DNA of 64,000 nt, from the NCBI RefSeq assembly GCF_900102725.1, contig NZ_FNJW01000008.1:124001-188000 (forward strand), given 5' to 3'. A program made the position numbers and the translations under genes. Source of the stretch: Carnobacterium viridans. GTDB lineage: Bacteria; Bacillota; Bacilli; Lactobacillales; Carnobacteriaceae. Shown here piece by piece: positions 57,250 through 64,000 of this stretch. The first letter of the stretch is position 1, and each line of letters starts with the position of its first letter. Below the pieces are notes generated by a model. It searched no databases, was not told where the DNA came from, and was given only the letters and a program-made list of their open reading frames with translations.

Positions 57250-57975
57250 ATGGAAAATGATGACATGCACCTATTAGTAGTAGATGACGAAGATCGTATT
57301 CGCCGACTATTAAAAATGTATTTAGAAAGAGAGAATTATGTCATTTTTGAAGCAGATAATGGTGAAGATGCCGTTAAGATGGCTTTAGAAAATGATTATG
57401 ATTTAATTTTGCTAGATTTGATGCTTCCTAAAATGGATGGTATTGAAGTTGCTGAAAAAATACGAGAAACTAAAAATACTCCAATTATGATGTTGACCGC
57501 TAAAGGGGAGGAAGTTAGCCGTATAGAAGGATTTGAAGTAGGTGCAGACGATTATATAGTGAAACCATTCAGTCCCAGAGAAGTCGTTTTAAGAGTATCG
57601 GCTGTTCTAAAAAGAACCCAAAGCGGAAAACCAAAAGCAAAAGCAAATCCTGATTTAATCAAAATGCCTCATTTTGAAATAGATGATCAATCTCATCGTG
57701 TTTTGGCAGATGGCAGTGCTGTCAATCTGACTCCAAAAGAATATGATTTATTATTGTATCTAGCACAATCTCCAGATCAAATTTTTGGAAGAGAACAATT
57801 ATTACGTGAAGTATGGAAGTATGAGTTCTTTGGCGATTTAAGAACGGTAGATACTCATATTAAACGCTTAAGAGAAAAATTAACGAAGCATTCTGAACCG
57901 GCCGCGAAAATGATTGTGACCGTATGGGGTCTAGGGTATAAATTTAATTCTTTTCCAGAAGAATCTGAAAAGTAG
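57250..57975 (+). CDS. Response regulator, OmpR/PhoB type (ResD/SrrA-like)
   Basis: A 241-residue response regulator. The receiver domain (about 5-120) has the acidic pair D-D-E-D, the phosphoacceptor Asp in L-I-L-L-D-L-M-L-P-K-M-D-G, T-A-K-G and the Lys in Y-I-V-K-P-F-S-P-R-E. The C-terminal winged helix (about 140-235) has L-T-P-K-E-Y-D-L-L-L-Y and V-D-T-H-I-K-R-L-R-E-K. In Bacillus resDE also follows rluB, after the resABC genes; the same position and pairing is the reason for the ResD-like name. The targets here are not known. Confidence 0.88.
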   Translation: MENDDMHLLVVDDEDRIRRLLKMYLERENYVIFEADNGEDAVKMALENDYDLILLDLMLPKMDGIEVAEKIRETKNTPIMMLTAKGEEVSRIEGFEVGADDYIVKPFSPREVVLRVSAVLKRTQSGKPKAKANPDLIKMPHFEIDDQSHRVLADGSAVNLTPKEYDLLLYLAQSPDQIFGREQLLREVWKYEFFGDLRTVDTHIKRLREKLTKHSEPAAKMIVTVWGLGYKFNSFPEESEK

Positions 57976-57983
57976 GTCGGAAT

Positions 57984-59780
57984 ATGTTTAAATTAAATAG
58001 CCTTGTAACCCGTACTTGGGTAGTAACAATGTTAGCTATAGGTTTTTGTTTTTTTACCTCAACTCAAGTATATGGAATGATTTATAAAAAAAATATTGAA
58101 GAAAACTATATAAAAGATTTTGAAAGTTCAATGGATGCTATTGCAACCATGTCTGAAGAAGATCCAAATTTTTTAATAGAAAATTTAGATAAAATAAGAG
58201 TTTTTAATTCATATCTTTTTTTGATCATCCAACAACAAGATGAACCTATTGTTTATTCGTCCATTATTGATTTGGATAAACAATTAAAATCTATTGAGAA
58301 AGTCAAAGCGACTAGTCAAGTGAGTGCTGCTTTAAGTAGTGGAGAAGACGCTTTGATTAAAGACGAAGTATCTTTTGATGGAGAATCAAAAATACCTTTT
58401 ATCATGAAAATTCATCATTTTGATCTTAACAACCAAGCTAGTCAACTATACATCTATGGAGATTTATCTTTTTTAAATAAAACCCATAGTAGGATGGCGA
58501 TGTGGTCAGTTGCGAGTTTGATTCTTTATATTGTGATAGGAATTTTATTGTTTTATTATTTCCAACGTAGGCTGGGTCATCCCTTAACTCAATTGAGAGA
58601 TATTGCTTACGATTATGCTAAAAATGATTTTTCAAAACAAACTCAATCGAATTATAAAGATGAGTTAGCTCAATTAGCGCTTGCTATGAATAAAATGGGG
58701 AAATCATTGGAAGTAACAGGAGCAGCAACTAGACAAGAAAAAGAACTATTAGAAAACATTGTGACGTCGATATCAACAGGAGTGTTGTATTACAATCAAG
58801 ATAAAACATTATTGATGTCTAACCCACTTGGAGATGAATATTTACAACACCTGTATCGATCAGATCAAGTAATGAAAACAGTTATACCTGAAGTGCTAGA
58901 ATACAAAATCGATTCTGTTATCAAATTTCCCGAAAAAGTAAGTTATGAAAATAATATTGATGATTATTATTACAATATAACATTGATACCACTTTTTGAT
59001 GAAAATTTAGAAAGTGTCCGTGGTGTTTTGGTTTCTATTCAAAATATTACTAAAGAAAAAAGGCTTGACATTATGAGGAATGATTTTATTAATAACATCT
59101 CTCATGAATTAAGAACACCTTTAGTGATGATTCAAGGCTACAGTGAAGCTATTTTGGATGATGTAGCCGAGACGCAAGAAGAGAAAAAAGAAATGGCTAA
59201 GATTATCGGTGAGGAATCTATTCGAATGAATCGTATGGTTAATGAAATGCTGGATAGTTCTAGAATGGAAGCTGGCTTTATCAATTTGATCAAGCTGGAT
59301 GTTCAGTTAGACGACTTTTTCAATAAATTATTTACGCGATTTGCTACGATGTCTGAAAAAAATAATATTGAAATGAAATTGACGATTGATGCTAATTTAG
59401 ATTCTTATTATATGGATGAAGATAAGATGAACCAAGTATTTGTAAATTTGATTAATAATGCGATTAGACATACTAGTTTGTCTGATAAAGAACATAAAAA
59501 AGTTGAAATTTGGGTTCATTTGGATAGAATCATGGATGAGGTTCTAATCGAAGTAAAGGATAACGGAACAGGAATTTCTGAAGAAGATGTCCCTTATGTT
59601 TTTGATCGTTTTTATAAAGCTGATAAATCACGTACTGTAATGAAAGGCAATAAAACAGGAACGGGTATCGGCTTGTCCATTGTTAAAAATATTATAGAAG
59701 CACATGGTGGCTTTGTCGAAGTGAAAAGTGTTGTGCATGAACACACTGCTTTTATTGTTCATTTACCCTATATTGATTAA
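57984..59780 (+). CDS. Sensor histidine kinase (ResE/SrrB-like)
   Basis: A 598-residue membrane kinase. A membrane segment at about 11-30, an extracytoplasmic sensor of about 130 residues, a second segment at about 172-192, HAMP (about 195-250), a PAS-like region (about 255-350), then the H-box SHELRTP and the ATPase domain with F-V-N-L-I-N-N-A-I-R-H, D-N-G-T-G-I-S and G-T-G-I-G-L-S-I-V. It follows the regulator by 8 bases. A redox role is inferred only from the ResE resemblance. Confidence 0.9.
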   Translation: MFKLNSLVTRTWVVTMLAIGFCFFTSTQVYGMIYKKNIEENYIKDFESSMDAIATMSEEDPNFLIENLDKIRVFNSYLFLIIQQQDEPIVYSSIIDLDKQLKSIEKVKATSQVSAALSSGEDALIKDEVSFDGESKIPFIMKIHHFDLNNQASQLYIYGDLSFLNKTHSRMAMWSVASLILYIVIGILLFYYFQRRLGHPLTQLRDIAYDYAKNDFSKQTQSNYKDELAQLALAMNKMGKSLEVTGAATRQEKELLENIVTSISTGVLYYNQDKTLLMSNPLGDEYLQHLYRSDQVMKTVIPEVLEYKIDSVIKFPEKVSYENNIDDYYYNITLIPLFDENLESVRGVLVSIQNITKEKRLDIMRNDFINNISHELRTPLVMIQGYSEAILDDVAETQEEKKEMAKIIGEESIRMNRMVNEMLDSSRMEAGFINLIKLDVQLDDFFNKLFTRFATMSEKNNIEMKLTIDANLDSYYMDEDKMNQVFVNLINNAIRHTSLSDKEHKKVEIWVHLDRIMDEVLIEVKDNGTGISEEDVPYVFDRFYKADKSRTVMKGNKTGTGIGLSIVKNIIEAHGGFVEVKSVVHEHTAFIVHLPYID

Positions 59781-59805
59781 TTCGCGAATAAAAAGTAAGT
59801 AACCA

Positions 59806-59834
59806 TTGATTTTTCTTTTATTATGGTATACAAT
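59806..59834 (+). promoter_or_regulatory. Promoter of ribU
   Basis: TTGATT (59806-59811), 17-base spacer, TACAAT (59829-59834), 26 bases before the FMN riboswitch. Confidence 0.6.
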
Positions 59835-59859
59835 CAAGATGTTAAAAAAATATAAAGAT

Positions 59860-59978
59860 TCGTCTTCAGGGGCAGGGTGAAATTCCCGACCGGTGGTATA
59901 GTCCACGAGCTAAATAGCATTATTTAGTTGAACTGGTTTAATTCCAGTACCGACAGTAAAGTCTGAATAAAGAAGATG
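59860..59978 (+). promoter_or_regulatory. FMN riboswitch (RFN element)
   Basis: The conserved core CAGGGGCAGGGTGAAATTCC is followed by CGACCGGTGGTATAGTCCACGAG and, further on, AACTGGTTTAATTCCAGTACCGACAGTAAAGTCTG, in the standard order of the aptamer (written here in pieces; the whole runs 59860-59978). Closing stem: GTCTTC / GAAGAT. It controls ribU. Without FMN the aptamer would allow transcription past the terminator at 60007; with FMN the terminator would form. Confidence 0.95.
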
Positions 59979-60006
59979 GAGTTTATTTGAATAGGTCTCA
60001 TTGTTC

Positions 60007-60063
60007 AAGTGCTCTGTTTAGTTATCTGAAGATAATTAGGACGAGCATTTTTATATTGTTTTT
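60007..60063 (+). terminator. Terminator of the FMN riboswitch
   Basis: GTGCTC (60009-60014) with GAGCAT (60043-60048), and an inner TTAGTTATCT / AGATAATTAG stem, then TTTTTATATTGTTTTT. It is the switch-controlled expression platform. Confidence 0.75.
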
Positions 60064-60117
60064 ATTTAAATAGACTCAGTAATGCCTATGCTGATGAATC
60101 CTTTTAGGAGGATTTTT

Positions 60118-60699
60118 ATGCAAACTAGTAATACGAAAAAAATGGTGGGAATCTCCATGTTGGCTGCTTTTGCGACCATTTTGATTTCATTTGGTTTTCC
60201 AATAATTCCAGGAGTCACTTTTCTTAAAGTAGACTTTAGTGATATACCTGTTTTGATTGGAATGTTTTTATACGGTCCGGTTGGAGGCGTAATGGTGGCG
60301 TTTATACGCTCTTTACTTCATTATATCCAAACGGGCGGTGACGCAGGATATCCTATTGGGGATACTGCAAGCTTCATAGCTTCTGTCGCTTACACATTGC
60401 CAATTTATTTAATCATGAAGGCTAAAATTCATGATACGAAAAATATTGTGTTTGCAAATGTGATTGGAACTGCATCTTTAACGGTTGTTCTATCCGTTGT
60501 AAATTATTTATTTTTACTTCCTTTATACTTAAAAGTATTAAACTTTAGTGTAGGGCCTATTAGAGAGTATCTTTTAATGGGTGTTATACCATTTAATATA
60601 ATAAAAGGAGCTATAGTAAGCACGGTATTTATCTTACTCTTTGCAAAATTAAAAACTTGGTTATTTCGTAACCAAATGACAAAAATCAGTGTTAAATAA
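60118..60699 (+). CDS. ribU: Riboflavin ECF transporter S component RibU
   Basis: A 193-residue membrane protein with about six segments that binds riboflavin and docks to the shared energising module EcfAA'T. The pattern M-V-G-I-S-M-L-A-A-F-A-T-I-L-I and V-D-F-S-D-I-P-V-L-I-G-M-F-L-Y-G-P-V is typical of RibU. The FMN riboswitch upstream confirms specificity. The start at 60118 follows AGGAGG; the earlier ATG at 60082 is not needed. The EcfAA'T genes are not in the window. Confidence 0.96.
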   Translation: MQTSNTKKMVGISMLAAFATILISFGFPIIPGVTFLKVDFSDIPVLIGMFLYGPVGGVMVAFIRSLLHYIQTGGDAGYPIGDTASFIASVAYTLPIYLIMKAKIHDTKNIVFANVIGTASLTVVLSVVNYLFLLPLYLKVLNFSVGPIREYLLMGVIPFNIIKGAIVSTVFILLFAKLKTWLFRNQMTKISVK

Positions 60700-60701
60700 A
60701 A

Positions 60702-60735
60702 AAAGAAACCGCAATTTTTGCGGTTTCTTTTTTTA
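60702..60735 (+). terminator. Terminator after ribU
   Basis: AAAGAAACCGCAA / TTGCGGTTTCTTT, a perfect 13-bp stem with a 3-base loop, T-run. Confidence 0.92.
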
Positions 60736-60740
60736 TTGCC

Positions 60741-60995
60741 TCTATACTTTTTAGTGTTGATAGCTTAGTTAAATTAATGTCACGAAAATTCTGGAGGAAT
60801 AGGGTTTGCTTGTAGCTTGCATTGGATTCAATGCGAATTACAAAGCGTTAGCGCTTCAGCGATTACGTTTTATTTGAGGCTTGAAAGCTCTGAAGACTAC
60901 AGGCTTCAGACGTTCCCTTGGCTCTCCATAAGCAAACCCGTCTATTCCAGAAGAAATTTTATTTTCTTCTATATCAACACCATTTTGACAAAGAG
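60741..60995 (+). repeat. Hairpin repeat family, copy C
   Basis: A 255-base copy, same orientation as copy B (36698) and close to it. TTCTGGAGGAATAGGGTTTGC folds against GCAAACCCGTCTATTCCAGAA region on the right; GGGTTTGCTT / AAGCAAACCC is a perfect 10-bp core. The outer arms GTGTTGATAG / CTATATCAACAC are imperfect. The 42-base block at 60826-60867 is identical to copy B. A 63-codon frame from 60817 shares peptide sequence with the frame in copy B but starts out of register with it. The rest of the 453-base gap (60996-61152) is AT-rich with a TATATT at 61083 and no further feature. Confidence 0.92.
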
Positions 60996-61152
60996 CTTTT
61001 TTATTTAACTTATAGAACATGCTCCTTATTTGTTATTTATTAAAATTTACAAAAGAATAGCCTAAAATTAGTTATTTTTGGTATATTAGATTTAACAATG
61101 TATCAGCGTTGCTGTTATGATTGTTAAAGTATCTGAAATGAGGGTGAATGTC

Positions 61153-62223
61153 TTGGAGCAATCGTTATACAGCCAGTTTTTCTGTCTCTCATTATATTCT
61201 AAAGATTACCCGATTAAACCTTCAACGTTGTACCATATTTTAATAGGAAAAAGAACCGCTTCGATTTTATTCAAAGCGCACACGTATCAAGTGATAAAGT
61301 TTTTTTCGATTTTTACTAATCTAAAACGAGAAGAGTACAATCAGATGATTCAACGTTTCATTGCTAAAGGTTGGATTAAAGCAAATAATACAAGTGAAGA
61401 GTTTTATCTTTCTGAACAAGGAAAGACAGAAGTAGAGTTCTATTTTTCTGAACATTTTTACCCTACAAATTTAAATCAATTGCTAAATGGAAAAGCTGTT
61501 AAGGAATTTTGGGGGAAAATGGTATTTTTGACCCAAGTTCTTTCAGAATTAAGGTACCAAAATAAGCATTATTTGCCTCTTAATAAAGAATGGAAAAACC
61601 AACTTTGGGTAAAAAATTGGTTGAAAAATAATCCACTAGATAAACAAGATCTCGCTCAATCTTTCGGAAAGGAATGGATTCAAGCGTTAACTAATTTGGA
61701 TTCATTTTCTGCAGAAGTAGTAGTATCGCAATTGACTGGTCATGAAAAATTTGGAAAAACAATTACTCAATTAGCTTCGATGCATAAAATTGAAGCATTA
61801 GAAATAGCTTTTTTACTTCAAAATGCTATTATTCAAGTAATGGATCAAGTCGTTCGAAAAAAAGAAAACTATCCTTTGTTTTATTTGATTTATCAAGAAT
61901 GTATCGGAGATCCTTACAGCAGTCTAAGCCAAAGTACAAGATTGACCGCATATTATTTAGATCAAGGACTTTCTATTGAAAATATTGCATCAAAGAGGAA
62001 ATTAAAAGCCAATACTATTTCAGAACACGTTATTGAATTGGCTATTATTTTTCCGGATTTCGATGTTTCTAACGTGATACCGGATAGCAAATATCAACGT
62101 TTAATTACAGCATTTCAATCTAATGAAAATATTACCTATGAAGAACTAGAAAAAGATATGCCGCAAGTCCCTTTTTCATGGTATAGATTAATTCAAATTG
62201 AAAGGAGTCGTACTGATGACTAA
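61153..62223 (+). CDS. RecQ-associated helix-turn-helix protein, YpbB type
   Basis: A 356-residue protein resembling Bacillus YpbB, always found just before the recQ/recS gene. An N-terminal domain has I-K-P-S-T-L-Y-H-I-L-I-G-K-R-T-A, and the C-terminal helix-turn-helix part has T-A-Y-Y-L-D-Q-G-L-S-I-E-N-I-A-S-K-R-K-L-K-A-N-T in split form (about 280-310). It may help the helicase load or find substrates; this is inference. TTG at 61153 is preferred because AGGGTGA stands at the right distance; ATG 61138 is an alternative. It overlaps recQ by 8 bases. Confidence 0.85.
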   Translation: MEQSLYSQFFCLSLYSKDYPIKPSTLYHILIGKRTASILFKAHTYQVIKFFSIFTNLKREEYNQMIQRFIAKGWIKANNTSEEFYLSEQGKTEVEFYFSEHFYPTNLNQLLNGKAVKEFWGKMVFLTQVLSELRYQNKHYLPLNKEWKNQLWVKNWLKNNPLDKQDLAQSFGKEWIQALTNLDSFSAEVVVSQLTGHEKFGKTITQLASMHKIEALEIAFLLQNAIIQVMDQVVRKKENYPLFYLIYQECIGDPYSSLSQSTRLTAYYLDQGLSIENIASKRKLKANTISEHVIELAIIFPDFDVSNVIPDSKYQRLITAFQSNENITYEELEKDMPQVPFSWYRLIQIERSRTDD

Positions 62224-63661
62224 TAAAGAACTCATCAAACAAAATTTAGAGAACTATTTTGGGTACACTTCTTTTAGAAATGGTCAGGAAGAAGCCGTTT
62301 TAGCAGCTTTAGAGGGAAGACATACCTTAGTTATGCTGCCAACTGGCACAGGGAAATCAATTTGTTACCAATTAACAGGCTATTGCTTGAATGGACTTGT
62401 AGTAATCGTTTCACCTCTACTGTCATTAATGCAAGACCAAGTAGAACAGTTAAAGCTTAACGGTGAAAAAAGAGTTGCAGCTATCAATAGTTTGATGGAT
62501 GTACAGGAAAAAGAATGGGTTTTAAAGCATTTATCGCAGTATAAATTTATTTTTCTTTCACCTGAGATGCTTCACCAAGAATATGTGATGGCGTACTTAA
62601 CAAAAGTTCCGATTGGTCTTTTTGTCATTGACGAAGCTCATTGTATCTCTCAGTGGGGATTGGATTTCAGACCTGATTACTTAGATCTAGGATTGGTTCG
62701 TACACAATTAAACTTCCCATTAACCATGGCGTTAACCGCTACTGCTACAAAACGTGTACGAGAAGAAATTTTAGCGTCATTGTATATTGATGATAAAAAT
62801 ACAAAGGAAATTGTCTATTCAGTTGATCGTTCAAATATTGCTTTTTCTACTATTATCTGTGACCGAGATAAGAATCAACACCTGATGAATCAAATTGAGA
62901 AATTGAAAAAACCAGGAATTATCTATTTTTCTAGTAAGAAAACAGCCGATGAAATTGCTGAATTGATTCGATCTAAAACAACCATTGTTGCAGAAAGTTA
63001 CCACTCTGATATAGAATCAGAAGATAAGATTAAAATACAACAGCAGTTTGTTCATGATGAAATTGATATTATTTGTGCGACAAGCGCATTTGGAATGGGT
63101 ATCAATAAAAGCAATATTCGATTTGTTATTCATTATCATCTTCCTGGCAGTCCCGAAGCGTATTTGCAAGAAGTCGGAAGATGTGGCAGAGATGGAAAAC
63201 CCAGTCTAGCTCTATTGCTATACGAAAAAGGAGACAGTATGATTCAATTTCGTTTGCAAGAAGATACATTACCGACAGTTGAGATGTTGGAATACGGGTA
63301 TAAAAAAGGCGTGACTCCAGAAGGTAGTTGTAGTCCTTCCCAAAAGCAACTATTAGAAAACTATTTAAAATCTAATTTATCTATTGAAATAGCTAAGCAG
63401 CAAATAAAAAGTAGAATTGTATACAAACAGCAGCAATTGTATTACATGATCGATTATGCGGAAACTTCTAGTTGCAAACGACGTTTTCTCTTGCATTATT
63501 TTGAGGAAAAATTAGAGAGCAAACCAGATAGTTGTTGTTCTAATTGCAATCTTGAGATTGCTGATTATTATGGTGAATCTGATTTGAAACAAAAAATAAG
63601 TTCTCAAAATGAAAAAAACTGGGAAGAAACCTTGAATGCATTATTTTTAATTGGAAAATAA
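62216..63661 (+). CDS. recQ: RecQ family ATP-dependent DNA helicase (RecS-type)
   Basis: A 481-residue 3'-5' helicase. Motifs: F-R-N-G-Q-E-E-A-V-L (RecQ motif 0), M-L-P-T-G-T-G-K-S (Walker A), V-I-D-E-A-H-C-I-S-Q-W-G, T-A-T-A-T, T-S-A-F-G-M-G-I and the arginine motif Q-E-V-G-R-C-G-R-D-G. The C-terminal zinc-binding region has C-K-R-R-F-L-L-H-Y and C-C-S-N-C. It is short and lacks a winged-helix/HRDC end, as in RecS of Bacillus. The start at 62216 follows AAAGGAG inside the ypbB-like gene. Confidence 0.93.
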   Translation: MTNKELIKQNLENYFGYTSFRNGQEEAVLAALEGRHTLVMLPTGTGKSICYQLTGYCLNGLVVIVSPLLSLMQDQVEQLKLNGEKRVAAINSLMDVQEKEWVLKHLSQYKFIFLSPEMLHQEYVMAYLTKVPIGLFVIDEAHCISQWGLDFRPDYLDLGLVRTQLNFPLTMALTATATKRVREEILASLYIDDKNTKEIVYSVDRSNIAFSTIICDRDKNQHLMNQIEKLKKPGIIYFSSKKTADEIAELIRSKTTIVAESYHSDIESEDKIKIQQQFVHDEIDIICATSAFGMGINKSNIRFVIHYHLPGSPEAYLQEVGRCGRDGKPSLALLLYEKGDSMIQFRLQEDTLPTVEMLEYGYKKGVTPEGSCSPSQKQLLENYLKSNLSIEIAKQQIKSRIVYKQQQLYYMIDYAETSSCKRRFLLHYFEEKLESKPDSCCSNCNLEIADYYGESDLKQKISSQNEKNWEETLNALFLIGK

Positions 63662-63662
63662 T

Positions 63663-63691
63663 AGGACAATTCTATATAAAAATGATACAAT
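63663..63691 (+). promoter_or_regulatory. Candidate promoter after recQ
   Basis: AGGACA (63663-63668), 17-base spacer, GATACAAT with -10 TACAAT (63686-63691), 35 bases before the next start. Confidence 0.4.
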
Positions 63692-63725
63692 AATAGCGAG
63701 TTTAGTTTAGGAGGAGTACTAAAAG

Positions 63726-64000
63726 ATGAGTAAAAGAAATTCTAAAAATAACCCTAAAAAAGAAAATGCATGGAATCGTAAATTTGATGATGACGATAGT
63801 TTAGTGGATGATAAATATTCTAGAACAGCAAGGAAAAAATCGAAGAAAAGTGTACACCCTGTTATAACATCGTTGGTTATTTTCTTACTATTGATTATTA
63901 TTTTACCGAGTGTTGCTTATCTTTGGTGGTCTAATGTAGACTCCGATAGTAGTAAAAAACAGAACGAAACGGAAGAAAGAATGACCATAACACAAAATAG
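63726..64000 (+). CDS. Membrane-anchored protein, N-terminal part (probable YpbE/LysM protein)
   Basis: The gene runs off the end of the window; 91 codons are visible from the ATG at 63726, which follows GAGGAG. The N-terminus is very polar and basic (S-K-R-N-S-K-N-N-P-K-K), with D-D-D-D and then R-K-K-S-K-K, followed by one membrane segment at about 43-68. The rest starts outside the cell with a Ser/Lys/Glu-rich linker. In Bacillus and Lactobacillales the gene after recQ is often a LysM wall-binding protein with this same layout (ypbB-recS-ypbE); the LysM domain itself would lie beyond 64000, so this is inference. Confidence 0.75.
   Translation, partial: MSKRNSKNNPKKENAWNRKFDDDDSLVDDKYSRTARKKSKKSVHPVITSLVIFLLLIIILPSVAYLWWSNVDSDSSKKQNETEERMTITQN

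Noticed and set aside
61117-61152. Longer start for the YpbB-like gene
   Set aside because: The extra residues are upstream of the likely binding site and show no family resemblance; ATG 61138 remains a minor alternative.

Overview
The window is AT-rich chromosomal DNA from a low-GC Gram-positive bacterium of the Lactobacillales. Strong AGGAGG-type ribosome binding sites, frequent TTG and GTG starts, bidirectional hairpin/U-tract terminators, a V-type ATPase, PASTA kinase/phosphatase pair, PTS sugar uptake with a CcpA (cre) site, and a riboflavin ECF S-component all fit this. Gene order and content look most like Carnobacterium or a close relative; that genus-level assignment is my inference, not a database result. 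Nearly all genes are housekeeping genes on the + strand, so this looks like one replichore read in the direction of replication. No tRNA, rRNA, CRISPR, prophage or complete insertion sequence was recognised.

Layout. 1-1064: end of a V-type ATPase operon (subunits B and D) with a strong terminator. 1233-9050: a ssDNA-binding PC4-like protein, gmk, rpoZ, then coaBC-priA-def-fmt-rsmB. 9051-9379: a non-coding gap with a candidate structured RNA and a perfect 23-bp inverted repeat. 9380-14506: stp-prkC (cell-wall signalling), rsgA, rpe, thiN. 14569-20774: rpmB (minus strand), asp23-like, fakA, recG, plsX, acpP. 20960-27174: rnc-smc-HAD-ftsY. 27175-29680: a hairpin repeat copy, then a CcpA-controlled PTS permease with two tandem IIB domains, interrupting the usual ftsY-ylxM neighbourhood. 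29681-34028: ylxM-ffh-rpsP-khpA-rimM-trmD-rplS, with an L19-type leader.

34167-42187: small stress and accessory genes (a YbjN-like protein, OsmC, YajQ, a YitT-type membrane protein, a HAD phosphatase, an alpha/beta hydrolase, a SufT-like protein), then clpB and a DUF2929 membrane peptide. 42384-48716: dnaE, pfkA, pyk. 48940-52932: cvfB, xerD, deoB, punA. 53143-57028: lysA, ribT, scpA, scpB, rluB. 57250-59780: a ResDE-type two-component system. 59806-60699: FMN riboswitch plus ribU. 61153-64000: ypbB, a short RecQ (RecS-type), and the start of a membrane-anchored, probably LysM, protein.

The genes cover translation and protein targeting (def, fmt, rsmB, rsgA, rpmB, rpsP, rimM, trmD, rplS, ffh, ftsY), phospholipid synthesis (fakA, plsX, acpP), genome maintenance (priA, recG, recQ, smc, scpAB, dnaE, xerD) and glycolysis/nucleoside salvage (pfkA, pyk, deoB, punA). 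The least explained parts are non-coding: a three-copy family of long hairpin repeats (27184, 36698, 60741), the 9089-9320 structured region, and the recG leader, where a hairpin separates the Shine-Dalgarno sequence from the start codon.
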